Source of the DNA: Ferdinandcohnia sp036965165
Lineage (GTDB): Bacteria; Bacillota; Bacilli; Bacillales; Bacillaceae_L
Length of the DNA stretch: 64,000 nt
Assembly: GCF_036965165.1 (NCBI RefSeq)
Contig: NZ_JBALOX010000070.1
Coordinates: 1 to 64,000, forward strand
Direction of reading: 5' to 3'
The notes beneath the pieces were generated by a model. That model was not told the DNA's origin and ran no database searches. It saw nothing but the letters and a program-made list of their open reading frames with translations. Numbering within the stretch: the first letter of the stretch is position 1; the number at the start of each line of letters is the position of its first letter. Made by a program: the position numbers and the translations under genes. Below, piece after piece: positions 18,101 to 27,870 of this stretch.

Positions 18101-19393
18101 TTAACGAGCTAGGATATCATTAACTTCTTTTTCAGCTGCATCAAGCTCAGCTTTAAGATCTTGATCATTGATGTAGATGTTTTGTAAATGTTTATTTATT
18201 GTACTATCCACATCTCCTGCGTTTTCAACACCAAGATAGAAGTCTGTCGCTTTATCTAAGCTTTCAACAGAAGCAGTTAGAGCTTGACCTTCTAATGTTC
18301 CATCATTTTTATAGAAGTGATCATCCTTCGCAGCACCTTTAGTTGAAGGAAGTGTGTTTGCTGCTTTAGAGAACGCTAATTGGTTTGCGTCGTTTGTTAC
18401 GTAATGTGCAAATGCCGTTGCAGCATCAACATTCTTAGAAGCCTTAGGTACAACTAGATTCATAGTGTTTGTAAAACGAATGCCAGCTTTTCCAACTGGT
18501 GCTGGAACAGCGATTGTATTTTCATATACATCTGGTGAAGCTGTTTTTAATTGGTTAATAAATGAAGAACTTGAGATAATCATACCTACTTGTTCACTAC
18601 CAAATAATTGAACTTGTTTATCAAATGCTGGAATATCCTTTGGAATAACCCCATCTTTGATTAAATCAATATTGCCTTGGATATATTCTTTTACTTCATC
18701 GTTATTGAATATCGCTTTATCGCCATCTACAATTTTGAAGCCCTCTTCAAGGATAGAACGAGTTTCCATCGTGAATACGTATCCATAAGAATCTGTTTTA
18801 TCTGCAATTAGTTTACCCCACTCTGCTAGTTCCGCTTTTGTTTGTGGTGGATTATTTACATCAATACCCGCTTTTTCCGCTAATGACTTATTGATGTATA
18901 AAACTGGAATACCTGTATACCATGGAAGTGCATATGCACCATCACCTTGTGCAGTGGAATTATAGATTCCTTCAAAATAAATATCCTTTTGCTCATCCGT
19001 TAATTGTTGGTTAAAATCAACTAATGCGTCTTTGGAAGCCATTTGTTGAGCCATAACCGTATTTAAGTTAACTACATCTGGAGCTTTTTTGCTCGCAATA
19101 CTTGTCAATAATTTGTTCTGAACAGCATCATACGGAAAGTCTTTCCAGTCAATTTTCACTCCTGGATTCTCTTCTTCGTATTTTGCGATAAGATCATTAA
19201 AATAATCATTGAACGTTGGTTGAAGAGAGATTGTCCAGAATTCAACCGTTGTTTCTTTCTCATTACCTTTACCTTTGTCTGAATCTCCTGAACTCTTTGC
19301 TCCTGAGTCTTCAGAGTTACATGCCGCTAATACTCCAAAAACCAGTAAAAACATCATAGCTACAGTTACTACTTTTTTAAAACCTTTACTCAT
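18101..19393 (-). CDS. Extracellular sugar-binding lipoprotein of the ABC importer
   Basis: The 430-residue protein has a lipoprotein signal ending in LAAC (Cys25), a Ser/Lys/Glu-rich linker, then a family 1 solute-binding fold (EFWTISLQPTFNDYFNDL, ALPWYTGIPVLYINKSLAEK, KAANTLPSTKGA). It captures oligosaccharides for the two permeases downstream. It is the first transporter gene after the regulator and DUF624 genes, with its own 196-nt upstream region and a possible catabolite-repression site. Confidence 0.9.
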   Translation of the reverse strand: MSKGFKKVVTVAMMFLLVFGVLAACNSEDSGAKSSGDSDKGKGNEKETTVEFWTISLQPTFNDYFNDLIAKYEEENPGVKIDWKDFPYDAVQNKLLTSIASKKAPDVVNLNTVMAQQMASKDALVDFNQQLTDEQKDIYFEGIYNSTAQGDGAYALPWYTGIPVLYINKSLAEKAGIDVNNPPQTKAELAEWGKLIADKTDSYGYVFTMETRSILEEGFKIVDGDKAIFNNDEVKEYIQGNIDLIKDGVIPKDIPAFDKQVQLFGSEQVGMIISSSSFINQLKTASPDVYENTIAVPAPVGKAGIRFTNTMNLVVPKASKNVDAATAFAHYVTNDANQLAFSKAANTLPSTKGAAKDDHFYKNDGTLEGQALTASVESLDKATDFYLGVENAGDVDSTINKHLQNIYINDQDLKAELDAAEKEVNDILAR

Positions 19394-19463
19394 TGCAATT
19401 CACCCCACTGATATTTTTTATTTTTGTTTAGTCTAGATGCTTGTTTTGCTTGTTCATCACTCG

Positions 19464-19480
19464 GAAACAACCGCTTTCAT
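19464..19480 (-). promoter_or_regulatory. Possible CcpA catabolite-repression (cre) site
   Basis: The minus strand reads ATGAAAGCGGTTGTTTC, matching the usual cre consensus WTGNAANCGNWNNCAW except for the CA of the right half. It lies about 75 nt upstream of the binding-protein gene, a sensible place for glucose repression of a glycan operon. Confidence 0.35.
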
Positions 19481-19530
19481 AAAGTGCTTCCATTTGAGAA
19501 TTAGCTCTCTACTAAAAATGTATCATCTTT

Positions 19531-19545
19531 TGGAGATTTAATCCA
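19531..19545. promoter_or_regulatory. Possible operator upstream of the binding-protein gene
   Basis: TGGAGATTTAATCCA is an imperfect palindrome (TGGA/TCCA arms). A related GTGGAGATTT lies 25-30 bp away, and GGAA-N6-TTCC lies upstream of the RpiR gene near 21101-21114. It could bind the RpiR-type regulator; no direct evidence. Confidence 0.2.
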
Positions 19546-19589
19546 CCTTTTTGTTCAAAAAATAAAAAAATCTCCACTTTTTATTAAAT

Positions 19590-20186
19590 TCACTCAATTC
19601 TAGTTTCACTATTTTTTTCAAACATTGCGAAATACACTATAAAGGCTATCAAACTAAATGTTATGAAAAAGGGAATAAACTCTAGATAGATTGATAGAAC
19701 AATGACTAACATCGTAATCAACATAATTAGCAAAGGCTTTAGTGGTTTTCTGATGAACAAAATAAAGCTAGTAATAAAGAGCCATCTAAAACGAAACTCC
19801 CCTAAAATGAATAATTTGATTAGATTGCTAAACACACCTGAGAAAAGAAGAACCAAGAGAATCGTAAAAGGAAGCAGGAAATTCTGTAATTCATTTGGCA
19901 AATAAAACACAGCAATAATATCCCCAATTATTACTACTGATATAAAAAACAGGACAATCCACATTTTCATCCCCTTTTGGATATATTTATAAAAAAGGAG
20001 GAAAAATTGTTTCCAGGCTGGGATTGGTTCCTCCTCTGACATGGATTTAATGGCTCCAACTAATGCCACAAACGCAGGGATTGCTGTGACAATCGGTAAG
20101 GAGCAGATAATGAATAAAAAATTTAGTATCAGTAAATCAAGTATATATTCAAGAACCTCAAACACTTTATTATTTTGGGGAACCAT
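19590..20186 (-). CDS. DUF624 (YesL-like) membrane protein
   Basis: The 198-residue membrane protein starts MVPQNNKVFEVLEYILDLLILNFL-like and has about five hydrophobic segments, matching YesL/DUF624 proteins. These accompany CUT1 sugar transporters in many Bacillaceae and are thought to assist them, but the mechanism is unknown. It lies between the RpiR regulator (26 nt) and the binding-protein gene. Confidence 0.8.
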   Translation of the reverse strand: MVPQNNKVFEVLEYILDLLILNFLFIICSLPIVTAIPAFVALVGAIKSMSEEEPIPAWKQFFLLFYKYIQKGMKMWIVLFFISVVIIGDIIAVFYLPNELQNFLLPFTILLVLLFSGVFSNLIKLFILGEFRFRWLFITSFILFIRKPLKPLLIMLITMLVIVLSIYLEFIPFFITFSLIAFIVYFAMFEKNSETRIE

Positions 20187-20212
20187 TCTCTTTCTCCTTT
20201 TCTACTAGATTA

Positions 20213-21070
20213 TTAATACAACTTATCTAAAACTGATTCTGCTGTATTTTTGATTGCTGTAGATGCCTGTTCTTTGTTCTTGAGAGCTGCGTTCGTTGCC
20301 AATACATCTAATAGAAGTAGCTGAGCAATTTTCGAAGAGAAAATTCCTCCTTCAAATGGGGATTCTTTATTTGCCGCTAGGAGAATTAAATCTGCATACT
20401 TTGTTATAGGTGATCTTGCCTGGTTTGTAATACATACGATAAAGGCCTTGTTTTCCTTGGCTATTTCAATTGCATCCACAACATCCTTTGTGCTTCCTGA
20501 CGACGAAATTGCAATAATTAAGTCCTCTTCCCCCAGTAAAGAAGCCGTCATTGACATAATGTGTGAATCTGAAACATGTTCGGTATTATATCCTAGCCTC
20601 ATTAAACGATGCTTTCCATCCAATGCCGTAAATCCGGATGACCCGACACCAAAGAAATAGATTTTTCGTGCACTGTTGATCTTCTCAGTCGCCTTCTGTA
20701 ATGTATTGTCCTGAAGCAATGCCACTGTATCATTGAGAGCGCTTATATTTTGATTCGCAATCTTTTTTGCAATTACATCAAGGGAATCATTTTCCTCAAT
20801 CTTCCCATATACTTGCTCATCAACTTCCATTAAATTCTGCGCGACTGCTAGTTTAAACTCCTGAAACCCTCGATATCCTAATTTTCGGCAAAAGCGCAAA
20901 ACGGTTGTTTCACCAACCCCTACCACTTCTGCTAAATCGGTTACAGAGGAATACACCGCTTCCTTATGATTGACCATTATATAATCTGCTACCTTTTGTT
21001 CTGTCTTTGTAAGTGAATTATAAACTGATTGAATAATTAAAAGAGGGTTCACTTTCTCAGTCTTAGTCAT
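20213..21070 (-). CDS. MurR/RpiR family transcriptional regulator
   Basis: The 285-residue protein has an N-terminal helix-turn-helix of the RpiR type (KVADYIMVNH, VVGVGETTVLRFCRKLGYRG). A SIS sugar-phosphate-binding domain follows (IYFFGVGSSGFTALDGK, ISSSGSTKDVVDAI). Such regulators sense phosphosugars such as GlcNAc-6-P or MurNAc-6-P. The start is the ATG at 21070, with AAGGAG 8 nt upstream; an earlier in-frame ATG has none. As first gene of the operon it probably controls it and itself. Confidence 0.9.
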   Translation of the reverse strand: MTKTEKVNPLLIIQSVYNSLTKTEQKVADYIMVNHKEAVYSSVTDLAEVVGVGETTVLRFCRKLGYRGFQEFKLAVAQNLMEVDEQVYGKIEENDSLDVIAKKIANQNISALNDTVALLQDNTLQKATEKINSARKIYFFGVGSSGFTALDGKHRLMRLGYNTEHVSDSHIMSMTASLLGEEDLIIAISSSGSTKDVVDAIEIAKENKAFIVCITNQARSPITKYADLILLAANKESPFEGGIFSSKIAQLLLLDVLATNAALKNKEQASTAIKNTAESVLDKLY

Positions 21071-21370
21071 AAAAAGTCTCCTTTTAGTTTCTGAAATACA
21101 CGGAAGAAATATTCCACCATTTTTATAAAAAGTGAATATATCCTCCAACTCAAGAATACAAAATACCTTAGGATCCGTCAAGGTACTGCAATAGAGTCTA
21201 ATAGGACATTAGACCTGTCCCTTTTCTCACACAATAGTAGTTTTATCCTCTTTTATAATAAAAAAGGAGGAAAAATTCAATAAATATGGAATGTTACATA
21301 AATATTGAATTCCCTAAGTAAATTTCACCTGATTATTGGGATTTCAATAAAAATGAGAGGAGGAAATGGA

Positions 21371-22441
21371 ATGAAACGAAAGTCTGCTTTTGTATTAGGA
21401 GCTGTTCTATTGGCATTTCTTTTGCCGGGCCAGGCATTTGCCAATGAAAATTATGTACCCATTGAAACACTTCAGCCTGCGGTTCATCTCGAAAAACCAG
21501 AATTAAAACAAACAGGAGGAAAACTGATCCTTAGTGATTCACCAGAAACATACTCCGACAACGGTGCGTTTTATCGTGATACCGCAACTGGAGAATTCCG
21601 TGTGTTTTGGCATCATCAGAATAATAGTGGGGAGAACCGAAATGTCAGCCTAGCCTTAACGAATACTTCGGATGAACCAGTGATGCTGTTTTCTAAGGGC
21701 GTTGGAGCTTCAGTTAGTATTTATCCTGACGTAGCTGGAAAAGAGGCATTAGTACAATTCCTAGACGAAAAGGCTGAAAAAAAATACATTAATACCCTAC
21801 AGCCTGGTGAAAGCTATTACCTAGAAACAAATGCAATGGATGGAGAAACGGTAAGCGGAATTGCCCAGTATGATGTCTATACGAAACATGGTCATCAGCC
21901 GGCTACTGTCACTGCAACCACACTTAACTATGCAGAACGTCCAGCTGACCCACTTTCTGAAGAGATTTTACCGCCTGACTCGCATGTTCGCGGAAGTTTT
22001 CCACATTTCGATCGTGAGGGTACACTTACGTATGATACCGAATTAGGAAATGCCTATATTCGACTTTCATCCGCTGCCTATGGTCAATGGAGCGATAAAT
22101 TACCGGGAGAATACGAAGAAGGTATTAATGTCGTTGATGGAAACAAACCGGTAACCAACAATGGAAACTATGGTGTTCTATATAATTTAGACGTTAAAGT
22201 GGAAAATAGTTTACATCATCCACTGCAACTCTCCATCTATGATAATCCATCAGGTGGATTCGGTCATTTTGTCATGCAATGGAACGGTAAACTTAACACT
22301 ACCGGATTTCTAAGCTATGTAAATGCATGGAAGTTTGCGTCCGAAAGAATTGGAGCCAACGGGAATCAATATGATTTTGTCACAAGTCTTCCAGGCGGCG
22401 CATCAGGTCCTTCAGTGATATACTTTGTTCCAGAAAAATAA
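21371..22441 (+). CDS. Secreted protein of unknown function
   Basis: The 356-residue protein has a clear signal peptide (MKRKSAFVLGAVLLAFLLPG then AFA). The mature part looks all-beta, with a proline-rich linker around residue 200 (ERPADPLSEEILPPDSHVRG) separating two domains. It resembles unannotated secreted proteins of Bacillus and Paenibacillus, but I cannot name a family. The start is the ATG at 21371 with GAGGAGG upstream; in-frame starts before it lack a site. It is divergent from the glycan operon regulator, so the two may share a control region. Confidence 0.75.
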   Translation: MKRKSAFVLGAVLLAFLLPGQAFANENYVPIETLQPAVHLEKPELKQTGGKLILSDSPETYSDNGAFYRDTATGEFRVFWHHQNNSGENRNVSLALTNTSDEPVMLFSKGVGASVSIYPDVAGKEALVQFLDEKAEKKYINTLQPGESYYLETNAMDGETVSGIAQYDVYTKHGHQPATVTATTLNYAERPADPLSEEILPPDSHVRGSFPHFDREGTLTYDTELGNAYIRLSSAAYGQWSDKLPGEYEEGINVVDGNKPVTNNGNYGVLYNLDVKVENSLHHPLQLSIYDNPSGGFGHFVMQWNGKLNTTGFLSYVNAWKFASERIGANGNQYDFVTSLPGGASGPSVIYFVPEK

Positions 22442-22455
22442 ATGACACCAAAAGG

Positions 22456-22487
22456 AAGGCTGCCATAATCATACGGCAGCCTTTTTC
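22456..22487. terminator. Intrinsic terminator between convergent genes
   Basis: AAGGCTGCC and GGCAGCCTT form a 9-bp stem with a 10-nt loop, followed on the plus strand by TTTTTC. It ends the small secreted-protein gene and may work weakly for the convergent 1050-residue gene. Confidence 0.85.
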
Positions 22488-22505
22488 TAAGTTTTGTTTT
22501 ACGCC

Positions 22506-25500
22506 TTATTCCCAGATCGCGTTTACATTGTTTGTAAGCATTTCTTTTATTTCATTGCTAGCATTACTGTTATTCAAGTGTTTTATGAAATCTTGTAGGT
22601 GTTTTGTTGCTTGTTGTACATCGCCTTTGTCATAATGATGCTGTGCTTGTTCTAATCGGTTTGTTAGTTGTTTTGTTAGGGAATGGTCGATTTGTTTTGA
22701 TTCGAAAAGCTCCGAAACTCGTTTAGATAATGTAGCTGTAGTAACTGTGACTGTCACGGTCAGCTTATTTGATGTAAATTCTTCCCCTTTGTAAGTAACG
22801 ATTGCCTGAATGTCTGTCTTACCTGCATTTTTCCCGATTATTTTTCCTTTATCTATCGTTGCAACCTGAGGTGAGCTACTTACCCACTCAACGTCATCAA
22901 CATCTTCTAAATCGACTTCATCTCCGTTTGTGAGAAGGATAGAAAGATTTGTATTCATTTTCTCGCCTTGAAGTACCGTTGAGTCTTCTGCTGAGAGAAC
23001 CACTTTATCTAGCACAACTTCTCTCTCATAAGTGAGTTTGAAATCATCATAATAAGCGCCTGTTGTCGTAAAGAAATTAGAAGCTCCTGCAAATAATCTT
23101 GCATATGCTGCATTTTCTGGTGCTACGACTTTTGCACTTACCGTTTGCCATTGCTTATGGCCGCCCCTCACATGAATGATGTTGACACCATCTATATCCT
23201 TCCCAACTTGCTTACCAGCTTCATCAAAATACCGGATAAAGAAGCTTGCACTACCATCTTCCAAATACATTTCAACTGCTCCGGTATACTCAACTCCCGG
23301 TTTAACTGGTATTGGATCTGATTGGACAAACACCGTTTCGTTTTGAGCCGCATCCTTAATTTTCAAGGCATTGTCTCCTGATTTCGCCTTTTCATTGGTT
23401 ACTCCGTAAGAAACATTAGCTGTAAGGCCAAATAACGATGACCAGCCAGGAATACGATTATTTTCTCCTACTGTTTCCTCAAATCCTGCATTTTCAAATG
23501 ATACCGGAACTGTTTCATATACAGGGTCAACAGGTAGTTTACCACCATCAATGACCGGAATCATTTTTAAATAATGTTTGTCACCATCGACAAAATAGAT
23601 ATTTTGATTCCCTGCGTTATCATATGCTAGTTCGATAAATGTGACTTCAGGTCCAGACTCAATTAAGCTAACATGCTCAAGACTCTCTGATTTCGGATCC
23701 ACAACTGCTAGTTTTCCTCCAATATCCGTGTACAATAAACCATCTTCACCAAATAGGATATGAACAGGTCTCCACATGCCCCTGTTTTTGATATTCGGAT
23801 ATAGATTCTTTGATTTTACAATTTCGTACGTCTCAGGATTCATTGCGAATAATATTCCGTCAACCGCTCCCCATAGCAAGCCATCTTCATCAAAGGTTAA
23901 CCCACTTATCATTGGTGGCATATCTAATTCTGGTAAGTTTAGTTCAAATTCTGTTATTTTCTTTTTACCTTTAACATCCCAAACAAACATTTTTGCTTTT
24001 TTTGCAGTTGGCTCGATATCCAACCCTCCACGGATTGTGGTAGAACCATAGATTTTACCATCTTTATACGCAAGTCCTACGATACTTTGATCTTGGACAA
24101 TATTTCTATGTGTCTCTCTTTCTCCTGTAGCAGGATCATAGATTGTCAGCGTTCCGCCAAGTTTTTGATAGTATGGAATGGTGCCGATTAATAATTTATC
24201 ATTCTCGAATTTCATAATATATGGACGGTCTTGTTCATACTCATCGTATAAGTTAAAAAGTGTTTTAATTTCCAGCGTATCTGTATTCATTTTTTGAATC
24301 GATGCACCGGAGTAGATTCCGAAATACATGTCTGAGCCATTTCCGGCAATCATGCCTTCTGCCTGTCCTTGAGAATACGAGGTAGTTTCACCTGTTTTCG
24401 GGTTATATCTTGCCCCTTTAGGACCTCCAGGGTAAGTAGTCATGTACAAGTTTCCATCAGGACCAAGCCCAAGACTATGCAAATCTAATGGCAAATTACC
24501 ATTCATCGCTAAAGGTAAATCGATAATTTTATTGGCATCTAAATCCACTGTCATAATTTCTCCGGATCTTTTTACCGTAACTAGACGTGTATCTGTTGAA
24601 TCCTCTCCAAAATCAACAAATGCAAGTCCCCGCCATCCTGCAGGATAATATATTCCTGTTTCCCTAGTTTCTAGCGTATCAACATCGATTTCTAGAATAT
24701 GGCGATTATTGATCACATAGGTTTTGTTATCATTTACGGCTAATTGAGAATAGCCAAACGCCCCATAGTCATCTTCCGAACCATCGCCGATTTTACTGAT
24801 TACGGTATCCTCGACCCATTCTTGTGTCTCGAGATTGTAAAACAAAATAGCACTTAGTTCGCTAAATCTAACAACGAGGTACTTTCCAGCCACCTCCATG
24901 TCATAGGCGAATCCTGCTGCTTCAATCGTTGTTCCTAAAATGTCAGGTGCATTTTTGGTGATTTTCTCCTTTTCAAGGGTCTCGGTATTGATTCGGTATA
25001 CATTCCCCGTAACCCCCAAGCCTGCATAAAGGTAACCGTTATGGTAGGTCAGCGATCGGACATAGCTAGCGTCGCCCTCTGCGTCCACTTTTCCTAGATC
25101 AACAAATGCTTGTTTTGAAACATCATATTTAAAAATTTTTCCTTCTTTTTCTTTATACGTTCCGATATAGACATTTCCATCATCATCGGTTGTGCTGCTC
25201 CAAAATTGATGGCTTGCATCTGGAATCCCTAGGTTCTTAACGGATTTGGTCTTTGGTGAATAGCTCCAAAGCTGTCCAGCATTCCCTTCTGCTAATCCAG
25301 CAATATAGACGGTTCCATCTGGAGCAATAATATGTGTCCAAACCTGGTTTATTTTCCCTAGTTGCGCATTAAAGAGGACTGTATTTGTTTTCACATCAAT
25401 GGCATTAAATAATCCTCCATTTGCCGTCGTGTACACCACATCTTTTCCATTCTCTTTCCCAAATACCGCATCAGTAACAACAGCACCTGTAGCAGGAGTA

Positions 25501-25658
25501 CCTAGATTCTGCACTTCTTTAAAACCTCGACCATTCAATTTTGCAACGACAGTCTCATCTTTTTTTGTTTCGGCACTTGCACTAAATTGAAAGAAACTAG
25601 TGATTAACACTACAATTAAGAAATTCGAGAACAGTTTTCGAAACCATTTTTTCTGCAT
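22506..25658 (-). CDS. Large secreted beta-propeller protein with CBM-like, Ig-like and FIMAH domains
   Basis: The 1050-residue protein has a signal peptide (to about residue 29). About 670 residues of repeated propeller blades follow (VYTTANGGLFNAID, GTVYIAGLAEGN and NVYIGTYKEKEG patterns). A carbohydrate-binding-like beta domain spans about 725-875 (FENAGFEETVG...IPGWSS), then a BIG2-type Ig domain at about 885-970 (VEWVSSSPQVATIDKGKI). The protein ends in a FIMAH domain (LTKQLTNRLEQAQHHYDKGD). FIMAH domains close many extracellular enzymes of Bacillales. No catalytic motif is obvious; it may bind or cut a cell-surface or plant polysaccharide. Confidence 0.8.
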   Translation of the reverse strand: MQKKWFRKLFSNFLIVVLITSFFQFSASAETKKDETVVAKLNGRGFKEVQNLGTPATGAVVTDAVFGKENGKDVVYTTANGGLFNAIDVKTNTVLFNAQLGKINQVWTHIIAPDGTVYIAGLAEGNAGQLWSYSPKTKSVKNLGIPDASHQFWSSTTDDDGNVYIGTYKEKEGKIFKYDVSKQAFVDLGKVDAEGDASYVRSLTYHNGYLYAGLGVTGNVYRINTETLEKEKITKNAPDILGTTIEAAGFAYDMEVAGKYLVVRFSELSAILFYNLETQEWVEDTVISKIGDGSEDDYGAFGYSQLAVNDNKTYVINNRHILEIDVDTLETRETGIYYPAGWRGLAFVDFGEDSTDTRLVTVKRSGEIMTVDLDANKIIDLPLAMNGNLPLDLHSLGLGPDGNLYMTTYPGGPKGARYNPKTGETTSYSQGQAEGMIAGNGSDMYFGIYSGASIQKMNTDTLEIKTLFNLYDEYEQDRPYIMKFENDKLLIGTIPYYQKLGGTLTIYDPATGERETHRNIVQDQSIVGLAYKDGKIYGSTTIRGGLDIEPTAKKAKMFVWDVKGKKKITEFELNLPELDMPPMISGLTFDEDGLLWGAVDGILFAMNPETYEIVKSKNLYPNIKNRGMWRPVHILFGEDGLLYTDIGGKLAVVDPKSESLEHVSLIESGPEVTFIELAYDNAGNQNIYFVDGDKHYLKMIPVIDGGKLPVDPVYETVPVSFENAGFEETVGENNRIPGWSSLFGLTANVSYGVTNEKAKSGDNALKIKDAAQNETVFVQSDPIPVKPGVEYTGAVEMYLEDGSASFFIRYFDEAGKQVGKDIDGVNIIHVRGGHKQWQTVSAKVVAPENAAYARLFAGASNFFTTTGAYYDDFKLTYEREVVLDKVVLSAEDSTVLQGEKMNTNLSILLTNGDEVDLEDVDDVEWVSSSPQVATIDKGKIIGKNAGKTDIQAIVTYKGEEFTSNKLTVTVTVTTATLSKRVSELFESKQIDHSLTKQLTNRLEQAQHHYDKGDVQQATKHLQDFIKHLNNSNASNEIKEMLTNNVNAIWE

Positions 25659-25934
25659 TGTAAATCTCCCTTCACCTTATTATGATAGCGCATTCATTTC
25701 TTGGAGCTTTTACATACCTCCCTCTAAAAAATAGTTAGCTGCTATACGATATGAAAACCCAAAATCTTTAACCAATTATATATTTCACCTAATTTCGGTA
25801 ACAAGTCTATAATAAGTCGAGAAGTTGTCTTTATCGTGTCTTTAACATAGATGGGTAAGAGGTCCTAGCCTTTATAAAGGGAAACCTAGTACCATGGGGA
25901 CGGTTCTACCAGTTCCTTTTATTAAATAGAAAAA
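25659..25934. other. Intergenic region upstream of the propeller gene
   Basis: It holds GGGAG about 8 nt before the propeller gene start, an AT-rich probable promoter zone and the dispersed element at 25892-25916. No gene is seen. Confidence 0.5.
25892..25916. repeat. Dispersed CCATGGGGACGGTTCTAC element, copy 2
   Basis: Identical to the copy at 5651-5675 except in the TGG/CAG part of the last eight bases. Both lie in gaps next to genes for large secreted proteins. Confidence 0.6.
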
Positions 25935-25968
25935 TGCCTGTCACATGTAAATTCACATATGACAGGCA
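25925..25968 (-). terminator. Intrinsic terminator of the chemoreceptor gene
   Basis: The minus strand reads TGCCTGTCA...TGACAGGCA with an inner ATGT/ACAT stem, followed by a U run. It lies 20 nt past the stop of the methyl-accepting protein. Confidence 0.9.
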
Positions 25969-25989
25969 CTACCAATAATTTTCCATAGA

Positions 25990-27669
25990 TTACACTTTAA
26001 ACTTCTTAATCAATTCTTGTAATTCCCCTGCCATCTGGGTTAAGGATATGGAGGATGCGGTGATCTCTTCCATTGCCGCGAGTTGTTCTTCAGTTGATGC
26101 TGACATGCTTTGGGTTCCTTCAGATGTCACCTGTGTGATGTCAGCTACAACTTCCATACTTTTAACTATCTGTTCTGTTCCTGCTGATAATTCATGTACC
26201 GCTGATGTTATTTCTTGAATTTGAGAGGTAACCTCTTGTACGGCTAGGCCGATTTGTTTGAATGAACTTCCCACATCCTGGATAAATTCAATTCCATCGG
26301 ATACTTTTGTTGTTGTGTCGTTCATGGATTGGACAGTTTCCTCTGTATCGGCTTGAATCACAGTAATTAGAGAAGAAATTTGTTGGGCAGAAGCCGATGA
26401 TTGTTCTGCTAGTTTTCGAACCTCATCTGCAACTACTGAGAATCCTTTCCCGTGTTCGCCTGCTCTTGCAGCTTCAATTGCTGCGTTTAAAGCTAATAGA
26501 TTAGTCTGATCGGCAATACCTGTGATGACTCCAATGATTTGGTTAATTTGATTCGAGCTTTCTCCTAAGGCTTTCACTTTTTCAGAGAGTTGATTTACCG
26601 TTTGACTGATTTCATTCATACGGGTAATAATTCCTGATACTGATTTATCTCCATCAATTGCCTTATCTGAAGCTTCAACAGATGTATTTGACACGATTTC
26701 TGAGCTTGCAGCAATTTGTTGTACCAAAGAGGATAAACCAAAGATAGTTTGATTGGTTTCGTCAAAGCTGTTAACCTGTTTGTCAGTCCCAACTGCTACC
26801 TCTTGAACGGTTGTTGCAATGACTTCTGTTGCTCTCGTCGTTTCTTCAGAGCTTGCTGATAATTGTTCTGAAGCTGCAGCAACCTGCTCCGCATTCATCG
26901 CTACCTGTCTCACTAAAACTCTTAATTTACTAACCATCAGATTAAAGGATGACGCCATTTCCCCTAATTCACCTTTCGTTTTAATTGAGATGGCTTGTGT
27001 AAGGTCAGCTTCGCCTTCTGCAATTTCCTTCAAGCGTCGATTCATAATCATAATCGGTTTGTTAATTGACCTGATGATGAGGAATGAAGTAAAAACCCCT
27101 CCAACAACGGTTACAAAAGCAACTGCATATAAAATGATCGAACTCCATTGTTGCATCTTTTCCATTGCTTTTGTATCACTGTCAATCGTTTCGTTGACCT
27201 TGTTAATGAGTGATTCAACAGAAGGATCGACCAACTCTTTTCTGATCGTTCTTTGTTCTTCCATATGAATCTGAAGGGCTTTTTCATGATCACCCCTTCT
27301 GTATGCCTCTACTACTTTTTTATTAGATTCAAAATAGGTTTGTAGGTTATTCCTGATTTCTTCTACTTCTTTTTCATCTAGATTTACTTTTTGAATGTCT
27401 GAAAAATAGTGTTCAATCTCTTTTTCTTTCTTCTCAATTCCTGCGACTAGTTCCTCGTCCCCAGTCAGAAGATAGGCACGTTCGTCATTAGATATCCCTG
27501 TAAAACGATATTGAATAGACTTCAAGGTTAATTGTAGAGTTTGATTGGTTTCTATCTCTTTATAGACCTTCTCTTTTTCAGTTTGCTGAAATACGGATAG
27601 GCCACCTGAACCAACTAGAGCTAACAACAATAAAGAAACTAGTAAACTCAGTTTTGTTTTAATCTTCAT
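25990..27669 (-). CDS. Methyl-accepting chemotaxis protein with 4HB-type sensor
   Basis: The 559-residue receptor has a membrane helix (about 7-27), an extracellular helical bundle with the FTGISNDERAYLLTGDEEL pattern of 4HB_MCP/CHASE3-like sensors, and a second membrane helix near 175-197. A HAMP domain and a coiled-coil signalling domain follow, with the universal tip (NLLALNAAIEAARAGEHGKG). It should relay a signal to CheA/CheW. The start is the ATG at 27669 with AGAGG 6 nt upstream; an upstream in-frame ATG has no site. It is monocistronic with its own terminator. Confidence 0.9.
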   Translation of the reverse strand: MKIKTKLSLLVSLLLLALVGSGGLSVFQQTEKEKVYKEIETNQTLQLTLKSIQYRFTGISNDERAYLLTGDEELVAGIEKKEKEIEHYFSDIQKVNLDEKEVEEIRNNLQTYFESNKKVVEAYRRGDHEKALQIHMEEQRTIRKELVDPSVESLINKVNETIDSDTKAMEKMQQWSSIILYAVAFVTVVGGVFTSFLIIRSINKPIMIMNRRLKEIAEGEADLTQAISIKTKGELGEMASSFNLMVSKLRVLVRQVAMNAEQVAAASEQLSASSEETTRATEVIATTVQEVAVGTDKQVNSFDETNQTIFGLSSLVQQIAASSEIVSNTSVEASDKAIDGDKSVSGIITRMNEISQTVNQLSEKVKALGESSNQINQIIGVITGIADQTNLLALNAAIEAARAGEHGKGFSVVADEVRKLAEQSSASAQQISSLITVIQADTEETVQSMNDTTTKVSDGIEFIQDVGSSFKQIGLAVQEVTSQIQEITSAVHELSAGTEQIVKSMEVVADITQVTSEGTQSMSASTEEQLAAMEEITASSISLTQMAGELQELIKKFKV

Positions 27670-27870
27670 ATTTGCCCTCTTCCTTTGATGTATAAAATAG
27701 ATTAATTTCTTCAAAGTTTGACATTTTTCGACTAGAACTATTTTACCACAGAATCCTATTTTTCTGAAAATAAAGAGCACTACGAAGGTACCGCAAGACG
27801 TGCTATTGCTCCTCGCTTTGCTTTGGTGATGAGATTTGCAGTTTATTTCGAGGAAGGATATTTAGCCGGG

